Source of the DNA: a virus
IMG/VR virus record: IMGVR_UViG_3300025327_000115
Span: 1 to 31,991 of that record
Direction: 5' to 3' (one strand)
Length of the DNA stretch: 31,991 nt
The notes beneath the pieces were generated by a model. It worked only from the letters and a program-made list of their open reading frames with translations, was not told where the DNA came from and made no database searches. The position numbers and the translations under genes are program-made. Below are positions 15,708 through 23,439 of this stretch, one piece after another. Within the stretch, counting starts at the first letter, position 1. The number at the start of each line of letters is the position of its first letter.

Positions 15708-17006
15708 CTAGACTGATACGAGCTTCGGTTTGAGGCCCATCTGACTCAGTCGCTCGAGCGTGACGGCGACATAGGCGGGACTGATCTCGGAACCGTATAC
15801 TCGCCTTCCAAGTTGTTCGCCCGCGATATATTGGCTACCACTACCAGCAAATGGCTCGGCACAAATATCTCCTGGACGAGAATGGTTGCGCATGGGTCGA
15901 GCGAATATCTCTGGTGGCTTTGCCGTTGGATGTCCAATCGCTCCGCGTTTTTCGCCCCACGCTATGTTCCAAACAGTATCCTGATTTCGCTCTGTGTACC
16001 ATTCTGGTCGATGCCCTTGCCGCCAACCATAGAAACAGAGCTCATGCCGCCAATGATAGTCACCGCGTCCAAAGATGAACTGCTCTTTTACCCAAATAAT
16101 TTGACGATGAATGATGAGATCAGCAGCAGCAGCAGCAGCAGCAGCAAAGTATCCTTGCGTCAACATAGGATGCCAAAGATACCAAGCAGTATTTTCTGTG
16201 AGATGAGGTATCCAAGCCCGAAAAGCAGTCTCAAGAAAAGTCTGCATTTCGATACCTAACAAATCGTCTTTCGTAATTGCCTCAATGTCATCTCGTTGAG
16301 CGGTGAAACCGATGTTTCCCGAGTTGGCACCGTATGGGGGATCGGTTGCGAACAGGACAGCCTTCTGTCCGTCCATGACTCGCTTAACGTCGCTAGACAC
16401 AGTTGAGTCGCCACAGATCAGCCGATGTTCTCCGATCTTCCAGAGCTGACCAAGTTCAGTGCCCCACTTCTTTTGAAGTTCGGCAGCCCGGTCGATCTCG
16501 GGTTCAGGCGGTTCGGGACCGAGTAGTTCTGGCCGATATAACCGGATAAGTTGATCCACATCGTCTCGATCATAGCCCGTGCCGTCCAGATTACCATTCG
16601 ACAAAGAGATCAGAGCATCGACCAGGCGCGGCTCATCCCAGCCTCCGAGTTCGACCAGGCGATTAAGTGCAATCGCGAGAGCTGCTTCCTCTCTTTTGGG
16701 GACCGTCACATAATCCACGGGGACAAGCCAACCGGATTCTCCACGGCGTACTCCCTTTGGAATCTTGCTACCTTCTGTTTTTAGTACCTGTAGCGCATCC
16801 AATCTTCCATGGCCTGCCAGCATGTGCCCACTGGTTTTATTGATGATGATACGGTCTACGAAGCCCCACCTTTTCAGGCTTTCGGTAATCGCCCCAATAT
16901 CATGATCTTTGGCATTGCCTTCGAGTCTGACAAGCTTTTCCAGCGGAACCCATGCACTAGCTGGATTGCGTTCCAGCTCACCGATTTTATCATCCTGTGC
17001 TAACAT
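15708..17006 (-). CDS. ParB-domain DNA methyltransferase fusion
   Basis: The 432-residue product joins an N-terminal ParB-like domain (about 18-110, with SGHMLAGHGRLDAL) to an amino-methyltransferase with DPPYG (222-226) before FAGSG (386-390), the beta-class order. Adenine-N6 or cytosine-N4 methylation of phage DNA is expected, perhaps for restriction avoidance or packaging-site marking. Residues 288-295 are eight alanines encoded by a pure GCT run. I chose ATG 17006 (AAGG 8 nt upstream) over a TTG at 17027. The start is only 10 nt from that proposed for the divergent HNH gene. Confidence 0.88.
   Translation of the reverse strand: MLAQDDKIGELERNPASAWVPLEKLVRLEGNAKDHDIGAITESLKRWGFVDRIIINKTSGHMLAGHGRLDALQVLKTEGSKIPKGVRRGESGWLVPVDYVTVPKREEAALAIALNRLVELGGWDEPRLVDALISLSNGNLDGTGYDRDDVDQLIRLYRPELLGPEPPEPEIDRAAELQKKWGTELGQLWKIGEHRLICGDSTVSSDVKRVMDGQKAVLFATDPPYGANSGNIGFTAQRDDIEAITKDDLLGIEMQTFLETAFRAWIPHLTENTAWYLWHPMLTQGYFAAAAAAAADLIIHRQIIWVKEQFIFGRGDYHWRHELCFYGWRQGHRPEWYTERNQDTVWNIAWGEKRGAIGHPTAKPPEIFARPMRNHSRPGDICAEPFAGSGSQYIAGEQLGRRVYGSEISPAYVAVTLERLSQMGLKPKLVSV
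16121..16146. repeat. (CAG)n trinucleotide repeat inside methyltransferase gene
   Basis: An uninterrupted run of more than eight CAG units lies in frame and encodes Ala288-295 of the methyltransferase, between the catalytic DPPY and the SAM-binding motif. Every codon is GCT on the coding strand. Neighbouring alanines in this genome use mixed codons, so a slippage origin is likely. Confidence 0.85.
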
Positions 17007-17016
17007 TGTATCTGCC

Positions 17017-17823
17017 TTGAAATACAAGTCATGTCCGTTTTGTGGTCGTTCGATACAAGCCCGATCTCATGCGTGTATTTCATGCACTACCAAGGCTCAG
17101 TGGCAAGACCCATCCCAACGCCAAATCAAAATCGAGGCTCTTCGCTCTGCACAACCCCCGCTTTCAAGACCAAATTGTCTGGACTGTGGAATACCATTAA
17201 GGACACTTGGTGCAATTCGTTGTCCAAAATGCAATGCTATCTTCACTGCTCCACTCCGTTCTAGGCCAGGTCATACTGTAACCGCGGAGACTCGGAACCG
17301 GATACGCGAGGCAAATGCTAAGAAACACCAAGATCCAGAATGGCGGGCTTATTGGCTAGAGGCAGTCCGGACCCGGTCACGTCAAATATCATGGAAAGAT
17401 AAACAGCTATCTGGTGCCCGTGAGAGAAGTCGTCGAATTCATTGGCGAGCAAATTCGGCTGCCGCCTCCCGTAAGCTCGCGCAATCTGACTCATGGCGTA
17501 GGAAGATGGCGGAAACTAATCCTTGTTGGCGTAAGGCCGAGAGACATCCTGCATGGCAAGGCGGCAAGACAAAAGCTCGTCAAACGGCGATGAACGAGTC
17601 GGCATATAGAGAATGGCGGTTGGCTGTGTTCCAGCGCGATGACTATACCTGCATGGACTGCGGACACAGGGGAGGATTCCTGCATGCACACCATATCCAA
17701 CTCTGGTCCAAAGCCCCTGATCTTCGTTTTACCGTCTCCAACGGCCAAACGCTCTGCCGAAGTTGTCACTTCGATCACCACCGCCTCACGGTTTTATTTC
17801 CTCAGCAAATATCTGCTTCGTAG
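17017..17823 (+). CDS. HNH homing endonuclease with zinc ribbons
   Basis: The 268-residue product has two N-terminal zinc ribbons (CPFCGRSIQARSHACISC and CLDCGIPLRTLGAIRCPKC). A basic, Trp/Arg-rich DNA-binding middle follows. The C-terminal HNH nuclease has YTCMDC, HAHHIQLW, SNGQTLC and CRSCHFDHH. The frame has no ATG near its beginning; TTG 17017 directly precedes the first zinc ribbon and is proposed, with TTG 16909 as alternative. No ribosome site is visible. It is free-standing, opposite to both neighbours, and overlaps the stop end of the isomerase gene by 38 nt, as expected of a mobile homing gene. Confidence 0.85.
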   Translation: MKYKSCPFCGRSIQARSHACISCTTKAQWQDPSQRQIKIEALRSAQPPLSRPNCLDCGIPLRTLGAIRCPKCNAIFTAPLRSRPGHTVTAETRNRIREANAKKHQDPEWRAYWLEAVRTRSRQISWKDKQLSGARERSRRIHWRANSAAASRKLAQSDSWRRKMAETNPCWRKAERHPAWQGGKTKARQTAMNESAYREWRLAVFQRDDYTCMDCGHRGGFLHAHHIQLWSKAPDLRFTVSNGQTLCRSCHFDHHRLTVLFPQQISAS

Positions 17824-18430
17824 CTTCCCAAGGCTTTTCGGTTTCTTGGGCAATTCGATCCCTTACCTCGCCCGCCAGCATGTGGCAGATCGCTAAGTGG
17901 GCATCCTCAATCACTCTAACATCATCCGCCTGGACCCGGACCTCCAGCTCGGCCGCCTTGAACTGGAAGTTGCCGAACCAATGCGGCCGCATCCCGTCGG
18001 GCCCAGTCAGAGCAATCGAATGGCCTTCGAACCGTTCGGCATGATACAAGGCGTTGATGACGTTCCGGGAAGCCCCGGAGCAGGAGATCCCGACCACGAC
18101 GTCATGGGGCTGAGCGAGGTCCGAGAGCTGCCGGCTGAAGACCTCGGCGTAGTCGTGGTCGTTGGCGTAGGCGGTGGTGAGCGGGCCGAGACTCAGGGCT
18201 TGGGCTCGGACTCCACCCGAACCCGGCACCCGGCTCCACTTGCGGAGATCAGTGGCGAAGTGCTCGGCGGTTGACCAGCTCCCGCCGTTGCCGCAGACGA
18301 AGACCGAACGACCGTTCTGCCAGGCCTCGAACAGGATGGCGGCGGCGGCGCCGATGGCCTCCAGATTTAAGGCGGCGAGTGCGCTTTGGAGCGCCTTGGG
18401 ATAGTCCTGAAGTCCTACTTGGGGCCTCAT
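17786..18430 (-). CDS. gmhA: Phosphoheptose isomerase-like SIS protein
   Basis: The 214-residue product matches GmhA in length and motif order: FVCGNGGSWSTAEHFATDL (about 44-62), VVVGISCSGASRNVINAL (111-128), and IEDAHLAICHML (174-185), where His183 fits the catalytic His and Glu175 replaces the usual Gln. It would convert sedoheptulose 7-phosphate to D-glycero-heptose 7-phosphate in the cytoplasm, if the substrate is conserved. It stands alone, divergent from the early operon. A role in altering host sugar nucleotides or glycans, or in phage DNA or protein glycosylation, is inference; other SIS sugar isomerases are possible. Confidence 0.8.
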   Translation of the reverse strand: MRPQVGLQDYPKALQSALAALNLEAIGAAAAILFEAWQNGRSVFVCGNGGSWSTAEHFATDLRKWSRVPGSGGVRAQALSLGPLTTAYANDHDYAEVFSRQLSDLAQPHDVVVGISCSGASRNVINALYHAERFEGHSIALTGPDGMRPHWFGNFQFKAAELEVRVQADDVRVIEDAHLAICHMLAGEVRDRIAQETEKPWEATKQIFAEEIKP

Positions 18431-18480
18431 GGGAAGGTCTCGTCTCCCTTAGATCATAGCACAGGCCTCCAAACTGGGAC

Positions 18481-18529
18481 TTGCATTGTAGTGAAATCGT
18501 AGTATTATTTTACTACGAAGGAGCTTCCG
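18481..18529 (+). promoter_or_regulatory. Early promoter with operator-like inverted repeat
   Basis: TATTAT at 18503-18508 is one base off the -10 consensus, with TTGCAT at 18481-18486 as a weak -35 (16-nt spacer). A 7-bp inverted repeat CGTAGTA / TACTACG (18498-18504, 18511-18517) covers the -10 and probable start point, a typical repressor position. AAGGAG (18518-18523) stands 6 nt before ATG 18530. Confidence 0.5.
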
Positions 18530-18724
18530 ATGAGAACCCAGTTTGGCAGCCATGTCACAGTTCTAGGCAGAGACCCCGAGAATGAGCGGTTCCTGTATTG
18601 CCGCCGAGATGATGGCAGCGAACTCTGGGCGGAGATTTCGCAGCTTCGCGCCCAAGATGACGCCGATCTGGACATCCTGGCAAAGCCCGAGGCTCTAGCC
18701 CCAGCACCCGAATACGCCCTTTAG
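18530..18724 (+). CDS. First gene of early operon, unknown 64-residue protein
   Basis: A 64-residue acidic protein of unknown function starts here. It has beta-like segments (SHVTVLGRDPENERFLYCRR) and a helical acidic tail. AAGGAG lies 6 nt before the ATG, and the gene is headed by the promoter and operator-like repeat. Being first in the early operon, it may act on the host (inference). The stop TAG overlaps a nested hairpin. Confidence 0.6.
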   Translation: MRTQFGSHVTVLGRDPENERFLYCRRDDGSELWAEISQLRAQDDADLDILAKPEALAPAPEYAL

Positions 18725-18773
18725 GTCCTCCCGCCCGCTTGCATCCTGCGATGCTGGCGGGAAGGTCTGACCT
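18723..18773 (+). other. Nested hairpin between the first two early genes
   Basis: Three nested stems are visible: AGGTC/GACCT (18723-18727, 18769-18773), CCCGCC/GGCGGG (18730-18735, 18756-18761) and GCATC/GATGC (18741-18745, 18750-18754) around a CTGC loop. No T-tract follows, so it is more likely an mRNA-stabilising or processing element, or a partial terminator, than a standard terminator. Confidence 0.55.
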
Positions 18774-18791
18774 AGATCAAAGGAGCTTCCG

Positions 18792-19181
18792 ATGACCGAA
18801 CAGACGTTCGCCCCCGAATCACACCAGCAGCTGATCGACGGCCTGAACGCCCTGATGCTGGAAGGCTGGCTCGACAAGGCGGAGGCTCTGAAGATCATCG
18901 CCTACTACAACGAGGTCCATCCGGGTGCCGACTGGCTGGACGCGTCGGTTCTGGCGCAGCTCCGCGAGCAGTTGAAGCTGGAGGTCCAGCATCCGTTGAT
19001 CCAACCCGAGGATCGTTACCGGGCGATGTCCACTCTTGAGCTTGAAGAGCGGCTGGGCGAGATCAGCTATGAGCTGCGGCCCGTCACGCTCCACTTCCGC
19101 TCCTTCGGCGATTACCAGCGCGAACAGAAGCTGGGCCTCGAAGCGGGCTACATCGAAGACGAATTGCAGGGTCGATCATGA
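18792..19181 (+). CDS. Unknown early protein before YqaJ exonuclease
   Basis: The 129-residue product is mainly helical and acidic (LIDGLNALMLEGWLDKAEAL) without a known motif. Its translation start copies the 16-nt leader of gene 18530 exactly. It overlaps the exonuclease gene by 4 nt (ATGA), so it may assist recombination, but function is unknown. Confidence 0.65.
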   Translation: MTEQTFAPESHQQLIDGLNALMLEGWLDKAEALKIIAYYNEVHPGADWLDASVLAQLREQLKLEVQHPLIQPEDRYRAMSTLELEERLGEISYELRPVTLHFRSFGDYQREQKLGLEAGYIEDELQGRS

Positions 19182-20134
19182 TCGACCCGACGGCCCGCGA
19201 ACTATGGCTGCAAGAACGCAAGACCGGTATCGGGGGCTCGGATGCGTCGGTGGTCCTGGGCGTGAATCCCTACAAAACCGTCCGCGAACTGTGGCTGGAA
19301 AAGACGGGTCTGACCCAAGACGCCGAGAAGGAGAGCGGGCCAATCCTGCGGGGTCGGGTTTTGGAGCCGGTCGCCGCGGATCAATACGCCCAAAAGTCCG
19401 GCCGCAAGATCCGGCGCCAGCCTATGCGGAGGCATTCTCAAAATCACTTCATGATCGGAAACGTGGATCGCCAGATCCTCGCCGTCAATGGCGTGGCCTC
19501 GACCGGGATCCTCGAAGTGAAATGCCCGGGCCTCAAATCCATCGCCAAGGTCAAGGCCCACGGCCTGCCCGATTACATGACGGTCCAGCTCATGCACTAC
19601 TTGGCGGTCTATGAATACAGTTGGGGCTCCTTCGCGCTATTCAATGCCGAGAACTGGGACCTGATCTGGTTTGATCTCGAAGCCGATCCGATTTTGATCG
19701 CAACGATGATTGAGCGCGAACGGGAGTTCTGGGGCTGGGTCGAGAACGAGGTCGAGCCGCCCGAGGCGGCTGATGCCAAGGCCGTGGACATCCCGAAGAT
19801 CGAGGGCGAACTCACGATCGTGAGCGACGAGGACTGGCAACGCATGGCCTCCGATCTTCGAGAGGCCCGGGAATTGAAGCAGGCGGCCGAGGCCCTCGAA
19901 GAGACGGCCAAGACCCAAATCCAGGAGCGAATGCACCGCGATGAGCTGCACGCGGTCGAGGTCGATGGACTGGCCCGGTTCTACTATCGGTATCAGGCCG
20001 GAGCAACGAAATGGAAAGAGACGGCGGAAGCCATCGCACGAGAGGCCAACGTTAATACCGATGATTATCTGGTCAAAGGCGATGGCTTTACGAGATTCAT
20101 ACCCTACTTCTTGAGAGGAGCAACGGAGGAATGA
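19178..20134 (+). CDS. YqaJ-type viral recombinase (lambda-like exonuclease)
   Basis: The 318-residue product has YqaJ/lambda-exonuclease motifs: ERKTGIGGSDASVVLG (13-28), GNVDR with D97, ILEVKCP with the ExK pair E113/K115, and VQLMHYL (137-143). These form a PD-(D/E)XK active site. It should degrade one strand of duplex DNA ends, leaving a tail for the annealing protein. RecT follows 1 nt after its stop, the standard two-component phage recombination system. The C-terminal 100 residues are an added helical extension. Confidence 0.9.
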   Translation: MIDPTARELWLQERKTGIGGSDASVVLGVNPYKTVRELWLEKTGLTQDAEKESGPILRGRVLEPVAADQYAQKSGRKIRRQPMRRHSQNHFMIGNVDRQILAVNGVASTGILEVKCPGLKSIAKVKAHGLPDYMTVQLMHYLAVYEYSWGSFALFNAENWDLIWFDLEADPILIATMIEREREFWGWVENEVEPPEAADAKAVDIPKIEGELTIVSDEDWQRMASDLREARELKQAAEALEETAKTQIQERMHRDELHAVEVDGLARFYYRYQAGATKWKETAEAIAREANVNTDDYLVKGDGFTRFIPYFLRGATEE

Positions 20135-20135
20135 C

Positions 20136-21251
20136 ATGGGCGCGGTAAAAGAATTAGCAGAACGGGCCGCAGAGATGGCGGCCGAGCAACATCCAAAGCC
20201 AACGTTCGCGTTGGCGATGAGGGACCAGCTGGAGGGTGCTCGGGATCAGATCATGAAGGCGCTACCAAACCGCGTCGATGCCGAGCGGTTCATCATGGTG
20301 GCGCTCACTGCGATCACCCGCAACGACAAGCTGCAGGAGTGCGGCCTGCCGAGCGTCTTCCTGGCCGTGATGGAGTGCGCCCGGACTGGCTTATACCCGG
20401 ACGGTCAGGAGGCGGTGATCATCCCATACAAGGGCATCGCTGAATTCCAGCCGATGGCGCAGGGCATCACACGCTTGATGCTGCGCTCACCCGGCCTGAC
20501 CAAAGTAGAGGCGCGGGCGGTCTTTGAGGGCGACGTGTTCCATTTCAACTATGGCCTTCATCCTGATCTGGTGCATGTGCCCGTTGGGACAGATACCGCC
20601 GGACGCAAATTGACCCACGCCTACGCGATCATGTGGCGCCAGGGCGCGGAGCCGACTTTCGAGGTAGTGGATCGGGACGTGGTTGAGGCCGCGCGGTTGA
20701 CATCGAGAGCGCCGAACGGCCCGGCCTGGAGCAATCCCCTCTGGTACCCGGAGATGGCTCGCAAGGTAGTGCTTAAACGTTTGGGGAAGTACGCCGATCT
20801 CTCACCGGAGGCGAGCCGGGCGATTGCCTTAGATAATCTGGCGGTCGGCAACGACGACTGGACGGGCTATCAACCGGAGGGGGTATCACCCGAATATAGG
20901 AATCAGCTGGTACGGACTCAGACTGAGGCCGGGATCGCCCGGCTTAAGGACAAGATGGCGGGCGTTGAAGTCTCCGAGGGCAACGGCAGCGAACAGGAAC
21001 AGGAACAGCCCGACTCACAGCCGGCAGGTCCCGAAGAGATTCCGCATGAAGAGCCGGGCGGGGCTGGGCCTGATCCGGTCCATAAGGATCCCCAAGTCCG
21101 CGAGGACTGGACATCACTGTTCTGGCAGCTCGCCAACCGATACGAACTCGACAAAGATCAGGCGAATGAAGTCTTGCAGAAACACGACAAGAACTTCCAC
21201 CACGCGTATGAAGCCCTCAAGGCCTCGCTTGAGCCAGAGCCGCCGCAATGA
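20136..21251 (+). CDS. recT: RecT-family single-strand annealing protein
   Basis: The 371-residue product carries RecT features: ALTAITRNDKLQECGLPSVFLAVMECARTGLYPD, IPYKGIAEFQPMAQG, and NPLWYPEMARKVVLKRLGKYADLSPEA (each long stretch given here in part of its 45-235 core). It would anneal the single strands produced by the adjacent exonuclease. A Gln/Glu/Pro-rich linker (about 280-315) leads to a separate helical domain (about 322-365) that is not part of standard RecT. It might bind host single-strand binding protein or DNA (inference). Confidence 0.9.
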   Translation: MGAVKELAERAAEMAAEQHPKPTFALAMRDQLEGARDQIMKALPNRVDAERFIMVALTAITRNDKLQECGLPSVFLAVMECARTGLYPDGQEAVIIPYKGIAEFQPMAQGITRLMLRSPGLTKVEARAVFEGDVFHFNYGLHPDLVHVPVGTDTAGRKLTHAYAIMWRQGAEPTFEVVDRDVVEAARLTSRAPNGPAWSNPLWYPEMARKVVLKRLGKYADLSPEASRAIALDNLAVGNDDWTGYQPEGVSPEYRNQLVRTQTEAGIARLKDKMAGVEVSEGNGSEQEQEQPDSQPAGPEEIPHEEPGGAGPDPVHKDPQVREDWTSLFWQLANRYELDKDQANEVLQKHDKNFHHAYEALKASLEPEPPQ

Positions 21252-21511
21252 CCACGCCGATCCTCAAAGTGATCCGAGCGCGAGAGATCCTGGCCGACCC
21301 GTTCCGGGATCAGAAGGAACTCACGCCGCGCGAGCGGGAAATCGCTCAGCTGGCGGCCCGCGGCTGGAGCATCACCGAGATCGGGCAGGAGCTGGAGATC
21401 GTTCCACATACGGTAGCCGTGTTCTTGAATCGAATCCGGCTGAAGATCGGGGTCAACCGGCACGGCTTGACCAGGCAGATGATTGAGAGACTTGAGGAGA
21501 GTTTGAAATGA
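21248..21511 (+). CDS. LuxR-type HTH DNA-binding protein
   Basis: The 87-residue product is essentially a GerE/LuxR C-terminal helix-turn-helix: LTPREREIAQLAARGWSITE, then IGQELEIVPHTVAVFLNRI and LKIGVNRHGL. There is no receiver or ligand domain. It overlaps recT by 4 nt, so it is made with the recombination proteins, and it may regulate phage or host promoters. The family is clear; the target is unknown. Confidence 0.8.
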   Translation: MTTPILKVIRAREILADPFRDQKELTPREREIAQLAARGWSITEIGQELEIVPHTVAVFLNRIRLKIGVNRHGLTRQMIERLEESLK

Positions 21512-21717
21512 GAGAGGTAATGACGGAAATAATCCTGATCATCATCGCTTTAGCTTTGTTATTCGGCGGAGCGATGGCTATTGGACACGCTGTGTGCGTC
21601 GCGAAAACTGCGGAAATAGGGTTCGCATCGAAATGGAGCATCCTTGGCGACTGCCGAGTTGAGGTCCAGCCCGGCCAATGGATTCCGCTTGATAGCTACT
21701 ACTTCAAGCAGGAATGA
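21508..21717 (+). CDS. Small single-pass membrane protein
   Basis: The 69-residue product has one membrane segment (about 7-27, IILIIIALALLFGGAMAIG) followed by a soluble domain ending GQWIPLDSYYF. I recall similar small phage proteins with 'GQWIP' endings, but know no function. It overlaps the HTH gene by 4 nt. Confidence 0.65.
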   Translation: MREVMTEIILIIIALALLFGGAMAIGHAVCVAKTAEIGFASKWSILGDCRVEVQPGQWIPLDSYYFKQE

Positions 21718-21811
21718 TTGATGAGGGGACTCCAGGCCGGTCCAGCCGTGACCCCGCACAAGAAGTGCTCCCCCGCGGTTCGGATCGGCCTGTTTCCCAA
21801 TTGGAGAGCTG

Positions 21812-21946
21812 TGCTATGATGCCCTCGGCATCGGGTCCCTTAGCGGCCCGTGTCCACAAGATCGTTCGACTCATCCCCCGCCCCTCGGTGCCGGAAGCTC
21901 CTACGGGTGAGCAGACACGGGGGATGAGTCGCGTCTGGAGGATGCC
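21812..21946 (+). promoter_or_regulatory. Extended -10 promoter and structured 5' leader
   Basis: TGCTATGAT (21812-21820) is an extended -10. Downstream are a hairpin GATGCC/GGCATC (21818-21823, 21827-21832), a 14-bp perfect stem (21867-21880 with 21918-21931, 37-nt loop) and a competing 8-bp helix (21847-21854 with 21914-21921). The two long-range helices share 21918-21921 and cannot form together. The GGAGG of gene 21947 begins 6 nt after the large stem. No supported gene lies in 21718-21946. Confidence 0.5.
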
Positions 21947-22264
21947 ATGAAGTTATTCACATCGGATCGTAGAGCAGGACCGTTCATCGTCGGCCTCGTC
22001 GCCGGCGCAGCAGCGGCCTCGGTGATTTTCTCTCTGGCCCGCATCCCACAGGACGTCCCCGCCGGCCAGGCACTCGATGCCCTGATCCAAATCCACTCAC
22101 TCTACGCCTGGCGCGTGTCGGCCGTCGTCGGGCCGCTGCTGCTCATCACCGCCTGCGCCTCCGCTATCCGCGGCCGGCTGCGACCCGCCGCGTGGATGGT
22201 GCTGGGCTGGGCCAGCTTTGAGTTCCTCGGCGGCCTCGCATACGCATTGAGGTACTGGCCGTGA
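21947..22264 (+). CDS. Three-helix small membrane protein
   Basis: The 105-residue product has three predicted membrane segments (about 12-31, 57-74 and 80-100) and no enzymatic motif. GGAGG lies 5 nt before the ATG. It could be holin-like by size, but it sits in the early region far from the lysin, so a role in superinfection exclusion or host membrane modification is equally possible. Expression is probably controlled by the structured leader directly upstream. Confidence 0.65.
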   Translation: MKLFTSDRRAGPFIVGLVAGAAAASVIFSLARIPQDVPAGQALDALIQIHSLYAWRVSAVVGPLLLITACASAIRGRLRPAAWMVLGWASFEFLGGLAYALRYWP

Positions 22265-22578
22265 GCCGGACCCAGATGACCTATCCGTCGCTGGTCGGCT
22301 ATCGTGAGCACGTCCTCTCCGGCAAGGCCACCAGCCAGAACAACCGAATCTTGACCTGCCTGTTCGAGTCCGCGGTCCCGCTCTGCCGGCGCCAGATCAT
22401 GAAACTGACCCACATCGAAATCAACGCGGTTTGTGGGCGGGTGAACGCGCTGATCAAGTCCGAGCTGGTGCGGGTCGCTTATGAAGCAGTCGATCCCGCC
22501 ACGGGTCGGATCGCGCAGTTCATCGAACCGACGTGGCCGCAGCTGAAGCAGAAGACCTTTGAGGAGTTCATGCGATGA
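22261..22578 (+). CDS. Winged-helix DNA-binding protein, GTG start
   Basis: This 105-residue protein has a MarR/DprA-like winged helix: QNNRILTCLFESAVPLCRRQ, then IMKLTHIEINAVCGRVNALI and a wing containing DPATGRIAQ. The GTG start overlaps the membrane protein stop by 4 nt. It is probably a transcription or replication regulator. Similar proteins occur in many phages, by recollection. Confidence 0.7.
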   Translation: MSRTQMTYPSLVGYREHVLSGKATSQNNRILTCLFESAVPLCRRQIMKLTHIEINAVCGRVNALIKSELVRVAYEAVDPATGRIAQFIEPTWPQLKQKTFEEFMR

Positions 22579-22802
22579 GCGTGCCGAGCGAACCGCGTGA
22601 TCTTGTGCCTGAAGTCCCGATCCCGATCGGCCTCTATTCCGTATTATCCGTCACGGATCTGCGGATCAAACGGGCCAGCAAGCCCTGGCGGACGGTGAGG
22701 GCGATGGTCTGGCGGCCGGAGGAGCTGGCGGAGTTCTTTCGGCAGATGTTGGCTGGCCGAAAACAATCGAACGAAATGAGGCGAAATGATATTGCCCGAT
22801 GA
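22575..22802 (+). CDS. Unknown early protein
   Basis: This 75-residue protein begins with a Pro-rich strand-like region and ends in a basic helix (WRPEELAEFFRQMLAGRKQ). Overlap of 4 nt with the preceding gene supports translation. No family is recognised. Confidence 0.55.
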   Translation: MSVPSEPRDLVPEVPIPIGLYSVLSVTDLRIKRASKPWRTVRAMVWRPEELAEFFRQMLAGRKQSNEMRRNDIAR

Positions 22803-23100
22803 AATGAGTTATGGCGAGTGCTATGGCCCAGCAATGGAAATGACTGATCCAGTCGAAGCTCAAGAATATCTGGAGGCTCTGATTGAGCGGGACATGCGCG
22901 TCTTTGGTAAGACGTTTGACGAAGCGCATGCTTTAGAAATGTCCAATCTTGGCTACTATTCGGGTTATTACGATCACGAAACGATGGTGCGCGTGAATAA
23001 GCTATTCGGCGCAGTCCATCCTGTCTTTGGAGTACCAAAGGAGCCGGTAGCGCCAGAGGAAGCATTGGAACTTGGCAGGCGATTGGGCGAGGGCACGTAA
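22786..23100 (+). CDS. Unknown early protein with GYYSGYYD segment
   Basis: The 104-residue acidic protein contains LGYYSGYYDHETMVRVNKLFG followed by VHPVFG. I recall this combination in hypothetical phage proteins. It starts 17 nt inside the preceding gene with GAGG 4 nt before the ATG. Function is unknown. Confidence 0.65.
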   Translation: MILPDEMSYGECYGPAMEMTDPVEAQEYLEALIERDMRVFGKTFDEAHALEMSNLGYYSGYYDHETMVRVNKLFGAVHPVFGVPKEPVAPEEALELGRRLGEGT

Positions 23101-23171
23101 TCACGCCTCAGATGTCGGGGAAGCGGCAGAAGTAGGCCGAAGCCAGAATCGGAAATCATACGGAGATCAGG

Positions 23172-23393
23172 ATGACTAATATCGAACGGATGCTGCTCTA
23201 TTTAGCCCACGAGATACGTCATGACTCTGTTACTTCAATGACAGAAGAGTCGTTCACGACAGCCACGATCTTCACTTGCCGATTCTGTGATGCAATGGGG
23301 ACAGCCAATATCTTTTCGGTAGAACATGAGATAGATTGTCCGTGTTGGCACTTGCTTGTCACTGAGCAGCCGGAAGATCAGCCTTTGCGATGA
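23172..23393 (+). CDS. Small Cys/His zinc-binding protein
   Basis: The 73-residue product has C36..C39 (CRFC), His52, Cys56 and Cys58, a plausible zinc site (FTCRFCDAMG ... EHEIDCPCWH). A purine-rich GGAGATCAGG precedes the ATG. It follows a 71-nt gap with no visible gene. A nucleic-acid-binding role is likely but unproven. Confidence 0.6.
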   Translation: MTNIERMLLYLAHEIRHDSVTSMTEESFTTATIFTCRFCDAMGTANIFSVEHEIDCPCWHLLVTEQPEDQPLR

Positions 23394-23439
23394 TCGGTCG
23401 GCCTCTCGGTTTTATAAGTTCGCTGGGTTTTTGCGCCGC

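Noticed and set aside
21714-21950. Plus-strand frame of 78 codons
   Set aside because: It has Pro/Arg/Ser-rich composition, no ribosome site, and it spans a promoter and strong hairpins. It is better explained as a leader region.
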